Numbered from the stretch's first letter, positions 37,461 through 47,191 are shown. The stretch: DNA of 64,000 nt from Flavobacteriales bacterium (GCA_016703105.1 JADJCS010000002.1:372001-436000); one strand, 5' to 3'. Numbers and translations: made by a program. Notes: generated by a model not told the origin, from the letters alone.

Positions 37461-37745
37461 ATGGAAGAGCATTCGATCAGAATAGAGATCGCCGGACGGG
37501 CGTACCCGCTCAACATCCACGCGGATGAAGAGGGGAACATCCGCCAGGCGGCCCAGGAGATCAACGAGAGCATCACCCGGTTGCGCACGCACTACCCACT
37601 CACCGACAAGCAGGACCTGCTGGCCATGGCCGCGTTGGAAGTAAGTGTGCGTGCCTTGAACGGCACGGTGGCCCAGGAACAAGCGGCCGCGGTGGCCGAA
37701 CTGGACCGGCTCGAAGAACTTCTCCAGGCCGCATCACCGGGCTGA
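37461..37745 (+). CDS. zapA: cell division protein ZapA
   Basis: 94 aa from the ATG at 37461; a TTG 6 bp earlier overlaps the previous stop and is less likely. SIRIEIAGRAYPLNIHADEE opening and the helix QEINESITRLRTHYPLTDKQ fit ZapA, which stabilises FtsZ rings. Followed by rny after 54 bp. Confidence 0.85.
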   Translation: MEEHSIRIEIAGRAYPLNIHADEEGNIRQAAQEINESITRLRTHYPLTDKQDLLAMAALEVSVRALNGTVAQEQAAAVAELDRLEELLQAASPG

Positions 37746-37799
37746 TCGCGCTTCGTACCTCGCTCGCGGAGGACGTGGTCCACGAAAAACAACGTGGAC

Positions 37800-39341
37800 A
37801 TGGACATACTATCACTAGTGATCGGGCTGCTGGGTGGCCTCGTCGGAGGCGGGATCGCCGTTTACGCCGTGATCAACGGCGTGCAACGCAAACGCCGTGA
37901 TTCCATTCTGAAGGACGCCGAGGCCCAGGCCGAAGCCTTGAAGAAGGAGAAACTCGTGCAGGCCAAGGAGAAGTTCCTACAGATGAAGGAGGAGCATGAG
38001 CGCGAAGTGCGCGAGAGCGATAAAAAGGTGCAACAGAACGTGGAGCGCGCCAAGCAACGCGAACAACAGTTGAGCCGACAGCAGCAGGACCTGGCCAACA
38101 AAGAGAAACAGGTGGACCAGCTCAAGCAAGAGCTCAGCCAAAAGGTGGAAGGGCTGGCCCGGCGGAAGGAGGAGACCGATAAGATGCACGCCAAGCAGGT
38201 GAACCTGCTGGAGAACATCAGCGGACTGAACGCCGAGGAGGCCAAGAAGCAGCTCGTGGATTCCCTGAAGGACGAGGCCCGCACCGCGGCGATGTCCACC
38301 ATCAAAGACATCACCGAGGAAGCCAAGCTCACCGCCAACAAGGAAGCCAAGCGGATCGTGATCCAGACCATCCAGCGGGTGGCCACCGAACACGCCGTGG
38401 AGAACTCCGTGAGCGTGTTCCACATCGAGAACGATGAGCACAAGGGCCGCATCATCGGCCGGGAGGGCAGGAACATCCGCACGCTCGAGGAGGCCACCGG
38501 GGTGGAGATCATCGTGGACGACACGCCAGGCGCCATCATCCTGAGCTGTTTCGATGCGGTGCGCCGCGAGATCGCGCGCCTGGCCCTGCACCAGTTGGTG
38601 AAAGATGGCCGCATCCATCCGGCCCGTATCGAGGAGATCGTGGCCAAGACCAAGAAGCACCTGGAGGAGGAGATCATGGAAGTGGGCAAACGCACCTGCA
38701 TCGATATGGGCATCCATGGCCTGCACATCGAGCTCATCCGCATGGTAGGCCGCATGAAATACCGCAGCTCCTACGGCCAGAACCTGCTCCAGCACAGCCG
38801 CGAGGTGGCCAATTTGAGCGCCATCATGGCCGCCGAGCTGGGCCTCAATCCCAAGTCGGCCAAGCGCGCAGGCCTCCTGCACGATATCGGCAAAGCGCCC
38901 GCTGAAGAGCCCGAACTGCCCCACGCCATCCTGGGCATGAAGCTGGCGGAGAAATTCGGTGAGAAGCCCGACGTGTGCAACGCCATCGGGGCGCACCACG
39001 ACGAGATCGAGATGACCACGTTGATGAGCCCCATCGTGCAAGCCTGCGATGCCATCAGCGGTGCCCGTCCTGGAGCACGACGTGAGGCCACCGAAGCCTA
39101 TATCCAACGCCTCAAGGACCTGGAAAGCCTGGCCATGAGCTACAACGGCGTCACGAAGGCCTTCGCGATCCAGGCCGGCCGCGAATTGCGGGTGATGGTG
39201 GAGAGCGAGAGGATCACGGATGCACAGAGCGATGAGCTGAGCATGAGCATCGCCGACAGGATCATGAACGAGATGACCTATCCGGGCCAGGTGAAGATCA
39301 CGGTGATCCGCGAGAAGCGCTCGGTGGCGGTGGCGAAATGA
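37800..39341 (+). CDS. rny: ribonuclease Y
   Basis: 513 aa from the ATG at 37800. N-terminal membrane helix (LSLVIGLLGGLVGGGIAVYAVI), long Glu/Lys coiled coil (about 30-190), KH domain with IIGREGRNIRTLEEATGVEI, and HD nuclease motif AGLLHDIGKAP near 360. Membrane endoribonuclease initiating mRNA decay. A strong hairpin terminator follows. Confidence 0.94.
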   Translation: MDILSLVIGLLGGLVGGGIAVYAVINGVQRKRRDSILKDAEAQAEALKKEKLVQAKEKFLQMKEEHEREVRESDKKVQQNVERAKQREQQLSRQQQDLANKEKQVDQLKQELSQKVEGLARRKEETDKMHAKQVNLLENISGLNAEEAKKQLVDSLKDEARTAAMSTIKDITEEAKLTANKEAKRIVIQTIQRVATEHAVENSVSVFHIENDEHKGRIIGREGRNIRTLEEATGVEIIVDDTPGAIILSCFDAVRREIARLALHQLVKDGRIHPARIEEIVAKTKKHLEEEIMEVGKRTCIDMGIHGLHIELIRMVGRMKYRSSYGQNLLQHSREVANLSAIMAAELGLNPKSAKRAGLLHDIGKAPAEEPELPHAILGMKLAEKFGEKPDVCNAIGAHHDEIEMTTLMSPIVQACDAISGARPGARREATEAYIQRLKDLESLAMSYNGVTKAFAIQAGRELRVMVESERITDAQSDELSMSIADRIMNEMTYPGQVKITVIREKRSVAVAK

Positions 39342-39363
39342 CCTTTTGCGAACGAACGGACGG

Positions 39364-39390
39364 AGAGGCGGCGGGTGCCGCCTCTTTTCT
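39364..39390 (+). terminator. rny terminator
   Basis: AGAGGCGGC (39364-39372) pairs with GCCGCCTCT (39377-39385), 9 bp, followed by TTTCTTT. A good intrinsic terminator just after rny. Confidence 0.8.
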
Positions 39391-39397
39391 TTGAGGC

Positions 39398-40123
39398 ATG
39401 GCTTCCGAAGACCATTTGGACCTGATCTTCCAATGGGAGGTGCGCACCTGGTCGCGTGCGTTCCCGCTTTGGCGGAAGAGGCTTCAGGGTATAGCGGCAC
39501 GGGGCGGTCGTGCCTTGGCGCTGGGCGAACGGGACGGAGGTCTGAGCTTGATGCTCGCCGAGCACGGGTTCAATACGGTTTGTAGCGATCTGCGAGGACC
39601 CACGGACAAGGCCCGGATCCTTCACAAGGCCATGGGGCAGGACCATGCGATAGCCTATGCGATCATCGACGCCACCGCCATCGCCGAACCGGACGCGCAA
39701 TTCGACGTGGTGGTGTTCAAGAGCATGCTGGGGGCGCTTTCCACCAAGGAGCGCCAGGCACAGGCTCTGCGGGAGATGCACCGCGTGCTCAAACCGGGCG
39801 GTGTGCTCCTCTTCGCGGAGAATCTGGGCGGCACGCGCATCCACCGATGGTTGCGCGGCCGCTTTACGAACTGGGCGGGCTATTGGCGCTACCTGGACCG
39901 AAAGGACGATCTGGACCTGTTCGCGCCCTTCGTCCACGTCCATGTGGAGAGCACCGGTTTCCTCGCTGCGCTGGGAAGGACCGAACGGCAGCGTGATCTG
40001 CTCGCCCGGCTGGACGCTGTGCTGTGCCCGCTGCTGCCGTCGAACTGGCATACGGTGCTGTTCGGCGCGGCGACCAAAGCCGCACTGTTGAAAACTGCGG
40101 ACCAACCAGGCTCCGGCGGCTAG
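39398..40123 (+). CDS. class I SAM-dependent methyltransferase
   Basis: 241 aa. SAM loop ALALGERDGGLSLMLAEHG near 39, VCSDLRG acidic position and the late motif HRVLKPGGVLLFAENL. Acceptor unknown. Followed within 26 bp by an epimerase, suggesting surface-sugar modification; that is inference. Confidence 0.78.
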   Translation: MASEDHLDLIFQWEVRTWSRAFPLWRKRLQGIAARGGRALALGERDGGLSLMLAEHGFNTVCSDLRGPTDKARILHKAMGQDHAIAYAIIDATAIAEPDAQFDVVVFKSMLGALSTKERQAQALREMHRVLKPGGVLLFAENLGGTRIHRWLRGRFTNWAGYWRYLDRKDDLDLFAPFVHVHVESTGFLAALGRTERQRDLLARLDAVLCPLLPSNWHTVLFGAATKAALLKTADQPGSGG

Positions 40124-40132
40124 GTGCCCCGA

Positions 40133-40140
40133 TAGCTTTG
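40133..40140 (+). promoter_or_regulatory. TAnnTTTG promoter box for epimerase
   Basis: TAGCTTTG, 8 nt ahead of the ATG at 40149; would give a very short leader. Confidence 0.35.
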
Positions 40141-40148
40141 GTGCGCTG

Positions 40149-41150
40149 ATGGCGATCACTCCCGATACCGGCTCATCCGCCCGCCTTAAAGTCCTCGTGA
40201 CGGGCGGTGCCGGCTTCATCGGATCGCACCTGTGCGAGGCACTGCTCGGCGCGGGTCATTCGGTGCGTTGCCTCGACAGCTTCATCACCGGCAAGCGCGC
40301 CAACATCGCCCACCTGGACGGCCGGGGGAAGTTCACCGTATTGGAAGGCGACATCCGCGACCTCGAGGTCTGCAAAAAGGCCACGCAGGGGATGGATGCG
40401 GTGCTCCATCTGGCCGCTCTGGGCTCCGTGCCCCGTTCCATAGACGACCCGCTGGCGAGCGAGGCCGCCAACTTGGGAGGTTTCCTCAATTTGTTGGAGG
40501 CTTGCCGATACGCCCGTATCCGGCGGTTCGTATACGCCAGCAGCAGCAGCGTCTACGGGGACAGCCCAGCCTCTCCGAAGCGCGAAGGCCAGGAAGGGAA
40601 GCCGCTATCGCCCTACGCGGTGACCAAAGCGATGAACGAGGTCTATGCGGATCTCTACCACCGCCTCTTCGTGATCGAGTCCATCGGCCTGCGGTTCTTC
40701 AATGTGTTCGGCGAGCGCCAGGATCCTCAGGGGGCCTATGCCGCTGCGATCCCACGGTTCGTCACCAGCCTGCTCCGTCATGAGCCACCCGAAGTGCATG
40801 GCGATGGTCACCAAACGAGGGACTTCACCTACGTGGGCAACGCGGTGGCTGCCATGTTGGCGGGCTTGCATTGCACCGACGAACGTGCCTTTGGCCATGT
40901 GTTCAACATCGCCTATGGACAGAGCACCGATGTGTTGCAGCTGATCGATCGCATCAAGTTGGAGCTGGTCAAGCACGATCCGCAGGTGGCCACCGTTCCT
41001 GTGAACCACATCGCGGATCGGCCGGGTGACGTGCGCGCTTCGCTGGCGGACATCGGCCGCGCCCACGAGATCCTGGGCTATCGTCCTGCCTTCGACCTAT
41101 CCGCCGGGCTCCAGCGTGCGGTGCCTTGGTACGTGGCCAACTGGGGATAG
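40149..41150 (+). CDS. NAD-dependent sugar epimerase/dehydratase (WbpP-like)
   Basis: 333 aa extended SDR. NAD motif VLVTGGAGFIGSHLCEAL, SSSSVYGDSPAS, and the catalytic Tyr-x3-Lys in SPYAVTKAMNE. GSVPRSIDDP is typical of UDP-GlcNAc/UDP-glucose 4-epimerases. Makes precursors for surface glycans; exact sugar unknown. Length normal for the family. Confidence 0.86.
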   Translation: MAITPDTGSSARLKVLVTGGAGFIGSHLCEALLGAGHSVRCLDSFITGKRANIAHLDGRGKFTVLEGDIRDLEVCKKATQGMDAVLHLAALGSVPRSIDDPLASEAANLGGFLNLLEACRYARIRRFVYASSSSVYGDSPASPKREGQEGKPLSPYAVTKAMNEVYADLYHRLFVIESIGLRFFNVFGERQDPQGAYAAAIPRFVTSLLRHEPPEVHGDGHQTRDFTYVGNAVAAMLAGLHCTDERAFGHVFNIAYGQSTDVLQLIDRIKLELVKHDPQVATVPVNHIADRPGDVRASLADIGRAHEILGYRPAFDLSAGLQRAVPWYVANWG

Positions 41151-41173
41151 GTGGGCCGTGTGAGGGTAATTCC

Positions 41174-42298
41174 TCAGTGTGGATCGCCCTTGCCGAGGCG
41201 GATGGACCAGGAGACGTTCACGGAGTAATTGGCGAAGGCCGCATCGCCATGCACGATCTGCCCGGTGGTCGAGGCAGCGGTGTTCTCCTTGTCCGTCACG
41301 CTTTGTGTGCGGTTGCGGTAGAGGGCGATCGGAACGCTCACGTTCACGTCGTGCCGTCCACGCATCCAATCCAAACCGGGCTCGACAGCATAGATATAGC
41401 CAGGTCGCCGGAAACCTTTACTTCCTCCCACCAGATCCTCCACCGGAATGCCCTCTACGCGACCGCCGCAGAACACGTTGATCCCGAGCTTGCGGCTCAT
41501 GTTCCAGTTAAGTCCCAAGCGGGCCATATACTGGTCGGCAACGCTCATGATCCGTTCGTTCGCGCGGGAGCGATAGGTCAGGGTACCGTTCGTTTCCATC
41601 GGATTGATCAAATAGAAGGCGTTCATATACCCGTACACCGGCCCGAACAATTTCAGGTAGCCCTGCATCTCCAAGGTGTAGCCCAGGCCCCCATCGCCGA
41701 GCTGGATGCTCTGGTCCACGGGCTGGTACTGTCCCCAGGGATTGCTCGCTGAGTTCGGCAGCGTATCCGTCCCTTCGTTATAGAAGAAGTCCTGTGCATT
41801 GAAGTTGCCTGTCGGGAGCTTGATCCCTACACCCAATTGCAGGTTGCCTTTGGAAACGCTGTCAGGGTTCCACATCCAGCGATTGAAAGTGATCCGTATG
41901 TCGCCGATCCCCGCGGAGCGCGTGCTGTACCGGCCCTTGCCACCGTGCTCGTAGAGTGAAGAGCGCGTATTGTAGCTGTAGGGCAGAATGAAGGTGATCC
42001 CTTGCCGTTTCGTGAAATTGTAGGTGAGCCCGACGTTCACTTGGTTCGTCCAATTGTAAACGGCCGTCTTCTGCTCCTGGCGCGCTTCGTTCTCCTCGGT
42101 CCCGGAGAAGTGCCGATAGCTCTCGAAGTAGCGGTAGTTCGCTGCGATGGCCCAACCACTTCCCAAGACGTTCCCATTGCTGAACGCGTTCGGATTGCAG
42201 GCCGTGAAGCTTCGGATGGCCACGCAGCCTTGGGCGCTGGCAGCAACAGAAGCTGAGAGGAGCAGAAGGGCGAGGAAGGCGCGCAGTGGTACTGACAT
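41174..42298 (-). CDS. outer-membrane beta-barrel protein
   Basis: 374 aa. Signal MSVPLRAFLALLLLSASVAA, then alternating strands (VNVGLTYNFTKRQGITFILP, GVGIKLPTGNFNAQDFFYN) and a C-terminal YSVNVSWSIRLG. A transporter/porin-like barrel; substrate unknown. Convergent to the epimerase gene with a 23-bp gap. Confidence 0.8.
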   Translation of the reverse strand: MSVPLRAFLALLLLSASVAASAQGCVAIRSFTACNPNAFSNGNVLGSGWAIAANYRYFESYRHFSGTEENEARQEQKTAVYNWTNQVNVGLTYNFTKRQGITFILPYSYNTRSSLYEHGGKGRYSTRSAGIGDIRITFNRWMWNPDSVSKGNLQLGVGIKLPTGNFNAQDFFYNEGTDTLPNSASNPWGQYQPVDQSIQLGDGGLGYTLEMQGYLKLFGPVYGYMNAFYLINPMETNGTLTYRSRANERIMSVADQYMARLGLNWNMSRKLGINVFCGGRVEGIPVEDLVGGSKGFRRPGYIYAVEPGLDWMRGRHDVNVSVPIALYRNRTQSVTDKENTAASTTGQIVHGDAAFANYSVNVSWSIRLGKGDPH

Positions 42299-42439
42299 GA
42301 TCTTGAATTGAGGTAGGCAAGATGTTCAAGACATCCTCACGATAGGTCCAATTTGCGCGGATGCATGGATGCACAATGTGGATCACCCCTTCGGTCGTGT
42401 CTAAGTGCCTCGAAAGGACCACCTATTTTCGGCCATGCC

Positions 42440-42880
42440 ATGCTGAGCAAACGCGCCAAGTACGCTTTGAACGCCTTGGTCGAACTGGCCAGAGCGCGGG
42501 GCGAAGGCCCGCTCAGTGCGGCCATCATCGCGGAGCGCGCCGGGGTGCCAAGGAAGTTCCTGGAGGCCATTCTGGTGGAACTCCGCAATGCCGGGATCGT
42601 GAGCAGCCGCAAGGGGCGGGGAGGCGGCCATGTGCTCGGCAAGGCCCCCGCCGACGTCCACATGGCGGAGATCCTGCGGCTCTTCGATGGGGCCATCGGC
42701 CTGCTACCATGCGTCACGCATCAGTTCTACGCACGCTGTGAGGAATGCCGGGATGAGGCCGTCTGTGGGATCCGGGACGTGTTCATGGAGGTGCGGCAGG
42801 CCAGCGTCGAACTGCTCAAGAAAGCCACCCTGGCCGAGGTGCTCGCGCGCGAGCAGCGTTCGCGGAAGCGCCGGTCCTAA
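42440..42880 (+). CDS. Rrf2-family transcriptional regulator
   Basis: 146 aa. Winged-helix start MLSKRAKYALNALVELARA, IAERAGVPRKFLEAILVELR and GIVSSRKGRGGGHVLGK are diagnostic. Three cysteines (CVTHQFYARCEECRDEAVC) lie where IscR/NsrR-type members bind Fe-S or sense sulfur; here 4 Cys in that stretch. It lies just upstream of an SLC13 permease with a palindrome between them, so it probably controls that permease. Confidence 0.88.
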   Translation: MLSKRAKYALNALVELARARGEGPLSAAIIAERAGVPRKFLEAILVELRNAGIVSSRKGRGGGHVLGKAPADVHMAEILRLFDGAIGLLPCVTHQFYARCEECRDEAVCGIRDVFMEVRQASVELLKKATLAEVLAREQRSRKRRS

Positions 42881-42894
42881 GCTCGGGGCACCAT

Positions 42895-42917
42895 AATCCT
42901 ACTGGATCAATAGGATT
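42895..42917 (+). promoter_or_regulatory. 23-bp palindrome, candidate Rrf2 operator
   Basis: AATCCTA and TAGGATT are perfect inverted arms with a 9-nt spacer. It lies between the Rrf2 stop and the permease start and its right half overlaps a TA-N3-TTTG-like box. Strong candidate operator of the upstream regulator. Confidence 0.5.
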
Positions 42918-42959
42918 TGTTACTTCGCCGTTCGGCGCTTCTATCCGCACACCCTCCGC

Positions 42960-44756
42960 ATGAGCCCCCATGAATGGATCGTCTTGGCCACCATTGTCGG
43001 TGCGCTGATCCTGTTCATTTCCGAGAAGCTCAGCATCGACCTGGTCGCGCTGCTGATACTGATGGTGCTGGTGGGCAGCGGAGTGATCACCCCGAAGGAG
43101 GCCCTGAACGGGTTCAGTGACCAGGCGACCATCACGGTGGCTTTCATGTTCGTGCTGAGCGCGGCCTTATTGCGCACCGGGGCGGTGAGCACCATCGGGC
43201 CCAAGCTCTCGGTGCTGTTCCGCACGAACCCGGTCGTCGGCATGCTCGTGTTCACCGTGGTGGTGGCCCTGCTCGGTGCGTTCGTGAACAATACCCCGGT
43301 GGTGGCGCTCATGATGCCTGTGGTGGTGCAGATGGCCCATACCAGCGGCCTGGCGCCCAGCAAGCTGTTGATCCCGTTGAGCTATGCCACCATCGTGGGC
43401 GGGGTGGTCACCTTGCTTGGCACCAGCACCAACATCGTGGTGAGCGGTGTGCTGACAACGCTCGGTATGGAAGGCCTCGGCATGTTCGATCAAACCCCGC
43501 TCGGCCTCATTTTCATGGTGGTTGGTGTGTTGTACCTGGCCTTCATCGGTCGCCGTTTGCTGCCCGATCGCCGACAGGCCAAGGACCTTGGCGACAAGTT
43601 CAGCATGCGCGGGTACGTCACCGAGATCCAGATCTTGAAAGGTGCCCAAGCCGTGGGCCAGAGCATCATGGACAGTACCCTGGTGAAGGAACTCGATATG
43701 GATATCATCGAGATCCGCCGGAAGGAACAGCGGTTCACGCTGCCCAGTGGCGACATGATGCTCGAAGAAGGTGATGTGCTCAAGGTGCGCTGTGACCTGG
43801 ACCGTATTCGCGCACTGAAGGACCGCGCCCATATCTCCGTTGAGCCTACGTTGCGACTCGCGAACGACGACCTGCGCAAGCGCGGAACCACGCTGGTGGA
43901 ACTGGTCATCACCGCGAGCAGCGAACTGGAGGGGAAGGTGCTGGGTGAGGCGGACCTGATCCGCAAGTACCGCGCTGTGCCCCTGGCCGTGCGCCACCGC
44001 GAGGATGTGGTCCATGAGCGTCTCCATGACGTCGTGCTGCGCGCCGGGGACGTGATCCTGGCCGAAGTGCGCAGTCACTATGTCGCCACGCTGAAAAAGC
44101 TCGAAGGCACCCAGGAGAGCCCGTTCGTGATCTTGACCGAGCAGGAGGGTGTCGCCATCTTCCAGCGCAAGCGGTTCGCCCTGGTGGCCGTGGTCCTCCT
44201 CGCCGTGGTCGTCCTTTCCTCCATGGAGGTGGTCCCCATCGCCATCGCCACACTGGGTGCGGTGGTGCTGCTTGTGCTGTTGCGCATGCTCAGCATGAAG
44301 GACGTCTACGAATCCATTGAATGGCGCATCGTGTTCCTTCTGGCGGGCACCCTGAGCCTGGGTGTGGCCATGCAGAAGTGCGGATTGGCGGGCCGGCTCG
44401 CCTCCGGGCTGGTGGAGGTGATGGGACCGTTCGGCCCGCGCTGGGTGATCTGCGGACTCTACCTCATTACCCTTGTCCTTACCGAGCTGATGAGCAACAC
44501 CGCCACCGCCGCACTGGTGACACCCATCGCCGTGGCCACAGCGCATACACTGGGTCTGAGCCCCATGCCGTTCATCATGGCCGTGGTGTTCGCCGCATCG
44601 CTCGGGTTCATGACGCCCTTCGGCTACCAAACCAATGCGATGATCTACGGGGTGGGCCAGTACAGGAGCATCGACTTTCTGCGCGTTGGCGCGCCGCTCA
44701 GCATCCTCTTCTGGATACTTTCCACTTGGCTGATCCCGGAGCTCTATCCGTTCTGA
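42960..44756 (+). CDS. SLC13-family permease with RCK_C domains
   Basis: 598 aa. Hydrophobic halves flank two RCK_C/TrkA-C-like cytoplasmic domains (about 205-380). NNTPVVALMMPV and GTSTNIVV in the first half and MSNTATAALVTPIAVA in the second are the SLC13 signatures. Imports dicarboxylates or sulfate; the Rrf2 neighbour favours sulfur, which is only inference. Confidence 0.87.
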   Translation: MSPHEWIVLATIVGALILFISEKLSIDLVALLILMVLVGSGVITPKEALNGFSDQATITVAFMFVLSAALLRTGAVSTIGPKLSVLFRTNPVVGMLVFTVVVALLGAFVNNTPVVALMMPVVVQMAHTSGLAPSKLLIPLSYATIVGGVVTLLGTSTNIVVSGVLTTLGMEGLGMFDQTPLGLIFMVVGVLYLAFIGRRLLPDRRQAKDLGDKFSMRGYVTEIQILKGAQAVGQSIMDSTLVKELDMDIIEIRRKEQRFTLPSGDMMLEEGDVLKVRCDLDRIRALKDRAHISVEPTLRLANDDLRKRGTTLVELVITASSELEGKVLGEADLIRKYRAVPLAVRHREDVVHERLHDVVLRAGDVILAEVRSHYVATLKKLEGTQESPFVILTEQEGVAIFQRKRFALVAVVLLAVVVLSSMEVVPIAIATLGAVVLLVLLRMLSMKDVYESIEWRIVFLLAGTLSLGVAMQKCGLAGRLASGLVEVMGPFGPRWVICGLYLITLVLTELMSNTATAALVTPIAVATAHTLGLSPMPFIMAVVFAASLGFMTPFGYQTNAMIYGVGQYRSIDFLRVGAPLSILFWILSTWLIPELYPF

Positions 44757-44783
44757 GCCCCAACGCCGAAGTTCGAACGGTCG

Positions 44784-46102
44784 TCAGGACAATTGGTCCA
44801 AGCGCAAAAAAACCTCCCAGTAGCGCTCTTTGGTCATCTCCTCGTAGTGGATCTGGAAGTAGCGGGTCTGCATCGTCTGTGCCTGGCACAAGAGGATCAG
44901 CAGGAACAGGACCGCATGCGCTGCGATCCGTGGCGCCGTCTTCCGGATCGCACCGAGGCCCACGCCCAGCAGGATCCCGAACAGCGCCAGGTACTCCACA
45001 TACGGCCGCCCACTGAAGCTGCCTCCGTACCACCAGCTCCACCAGGCCGAAAAGAAGTAGGTGATCAACAGGAAGAACGCGGCCCACGTGATCGCCTCGA
45101 ACAAGTTCCTTCCAGCGAGCACCCATAGGCCCCGACGGTGGCCAGCAAGAGTATCGGGGTGTACAGGAAAAGCCCCTTCTTGTAGCTGAAGAGGATATCG
45201 AGCATATGCGGATCCAGCCAGTTGAACCATTCCTCTTCGTAGGAATAGATGAAAAAGCTACCCGTGCCCAGCTTGTAAAGGACCAACTGGATCGACACCA
45301 CAAGGGCGCAGAGCACCGAAGCCACCAATGCATGGCGCCAATGGCTGAACGCCTGCCGTAGTCCGTTCCAAAGCGCGCTGGTGGAACCTGCGAGGAAAGG
45401 CCAGCTTGCCAGGATCAGACCATTGATCGGCCGAATGAGCACGATGAACCCGAGGAGCACTCCCAACACCACGAGGCGGCCACCGCTGGGCGCGCGGAAG
45501 TAGCCATGGGAGAGGTAGAGGAACAGCGTGCAATAGAGGAAGGACCAGACGTGCGACATACCCGGAGCCACCAGGATGTAGTAGAACAGATGCGTGCCGA
45601 AGGCCATGGCGATCAACGTCACGGCCCGCGCACGTTCCGGAACCCCGTAGGCCCGCAGCAATTTATCCAGCACCCACAGACCGAGTAGCGCGTGCACAAT
45701 GGCGCCGATGTGCAGGAACACGATGTAGAGCCGTGAATAGCCGTCGGCATCCCCGCCCGTCGCCTTGGTGATGGTATGGGCCGCCAGAAAGAAGGGCGCT
45801 TGGGCCACCGCCATGCCGCAGTAGTACTTGTTCACCGAAACACCATTGAACAGGATCCGGTACTCGTAAAGCAGATCGGGGTTGTAGTACTTGCCCCGGT
45901 CCATTTGCTCGAAGAAGCCGAACTGGAGATCGTGGTAGATGAAGACCGCCGGGAGATACGCGTAGTATCCCTTCGCGTCCGATTGAAGCACCGTGCGGTA
46001 GTTCTCGCCCCCCCAGTAAACGTTGGAACAGACCCAGGCCAGCACGATGCCCATGCCTGAGAGCGTAAGCTCCACAAGGTTCGGCTTGCGCAGTGTGATC
46101 AT
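44784..46102 (-). pseudogene. multi-pass membrane glycosyltransferase (GT39-like), frameshifted
   Basis: From the ATG ending at 46102 (MITLRKPNLVELTLSG). About 9 hydrophobic segments, an NYRTVLQSDAKGYYAYLP opening and an acidic loop fit PMT-like GT39 glycosyltransferases. Frame lost near 45122-45124 (CCC on the plus strand, GGG read on minus): adding one G gives TVGAYGVLAGRNLFEAITW and continues to the stop at 44784 (ERYWEVFLRLDQLS). Likely indel or error. Acceptor unknown. Confidence 0.7.
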
Positions 46103-46162
46103 TCCTGGTTCCTGAGCGCCCAATGTAGTTCAGCGGCTGGGGCCGCTTTGGAGACTTAGGGG

Positions 46163-47191
46163 TCAAGTATGCGAGCCTCGCCACAAGAGGATGCGCTTAT
46201 CATCCCCTGCGGTAATCAGGGCGCCGCAGGACCAGATCGCTGCGTTCACACTATGCGTGTGCCCACCCAGGGGTCGGTCCAAACGGGCCAATGCGTCGAA
46301 GGTGGATGCATCCCATAGTTTGGCGGTCTTGTCCCGGCTCGTCGTAGCGCACAAGTGGCCCTCCTCGCTGAACGCGATGGTGTAGATACTCCCCCGGTGG
46401 GCAGGGAACGCGAGCGATGGGGTGAACGCATCGTCCGATCTCCAGAGGCGGATGTGGCCATCCTTGCCACCGCTCACGAGCGCTGGCTTTCCCGGATGCC
46501 AGGCCACGCTGGTGGAGCCACCCGCATGGGCGGAGAGCGTGAACAGCTCATTGAACAAGGTGCTTTCAAGGACCCGGACGGTACCGTCGCCGCAGGCCAC
46601 CGCGATCGATCCGCCATCCGCGCTCAGGGCGATATCGCGCAGCTTTTCCTCGCAGAGCGGGATCTGGCGTTGCAATGCGATCCGTGCGAATGAAGGAGAA
46701 AGGGGAGAGGTTGAAGGAGAAAGAGGCAAGCCTGAAGGACCAGGCGGTCGCCCCGGCCTTTCTTCCTCCTTCAACCTTCCCCCTTGAACCTTTTCCCTTT
46801 CTGTCCCTACGGATCCCCAAACACTCAATGTTCCATCTCCCCCGGCACAGGCCATCCGTTCCCCGGGTAGTTCCACGATCCGGAACACACCCTTCTTATG
46901 CACTTCGAACAAGTGGATCTCCTTCCGACTTACCAGATCCACCACATGAAGGCCACCGCCTTCGGTGCCGATGAACAACAGCCCCGCCTGGCGCATCACG
47001 CCCAGTGCGAAAACGGCCTGCCCGACGTTCACCAGCAACGCCCCGTCCTGCGGCCTATCCTCATGCCATTCCACCACTAGCCCGTCGCCGCTGCCGCTCA
47101 GGAAGCTGCCCCCGGCAAGGCCCTGTGCGAGCGCGTATATCGGCCCGCGATGGCCGCTGAAGCTGAGGGTCGGCGCGTAGCGTGCGGACAT
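46163..47191 (-). CDS. WD40-repeat protein with in-frame palindromic insert
   Basis: 342 aa beta-propeller: blades with GHRGPIYALAQG, ACAGGDGTLSVWG, VACGDGTVRVLES, LVSGGKDGHIRLW, ATTSRDKTAKLWD, ITAGDDKRILLW. Residues about 129-167 are a low-complexity Arg/Glu/Pro stretch encoded by a near-palindrome (46690-46806), which is not expected in a propeller. Probably a scaffold protein; partner unknown. Confidence 0.85.
   Translation of the reverse strand: MSARYAPTLSFSGHRGPIYALAQGLAGGSFLSGSGDGLVVEWHEDRPQDGALLVNVGQAVFALGVMRQAGLLFIGTEGGGLHVVDLVSRKEIHLFEVHKKGVFRIVELPGERMACAGGDGTLSVWGSVGTEREKVQGGRLKEEERPGRPPGPSGLPLSPSTSPLSPSFARIALQRQIPLCEEKLRDIALSADGGSIAVACGDGTVRVLESTLFNELFTLSAHAGGSTSVAWHPGKPALVSGGKDGHIRLWRSDDAFTPSLAFPAHRGSIYTIAFSEEGHLCATTSRDKTAKLWDASTFDALARLDRPLGGHTHSVNAAIWSCGALITAGDDKRILLWRGSHT
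46690..46806. repeat. palindromic repeat element inside the WD40 gene
   Basis: Purine-rich left half (GAAGGAGAAAGGGG, GAGGTTGAAGGAG) and pyrimidine-rich right half (CTTCCTCCTTCAACCTTCC, CCCTTTCT) are largely complementary, with GGAGAAAG/GTTGAAGG blocks seen in extragenic palindromes of this phylum. It keeps the reading frame of the host gene. Confidence 0.6.

Noticed and set aside
37746..37799. 6S RNA between zapA and rny, as seen after zapA in Proteobacteria
   Set aside because: The gap is only 54 nt, too short for a 6S RNA.
37977..39500. Minus-strand ORF of 507 aa over rny
   Set aside because: Leu/His/Gly-rich antisense frame; rny is certain on the plus strand.
43167..44630. Minus-strand ORF of 487 aa over the SLC13 permease
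   Set aside because: His/Gln/Gly-rich antisense frame; the plus strand has clear permease motifs.
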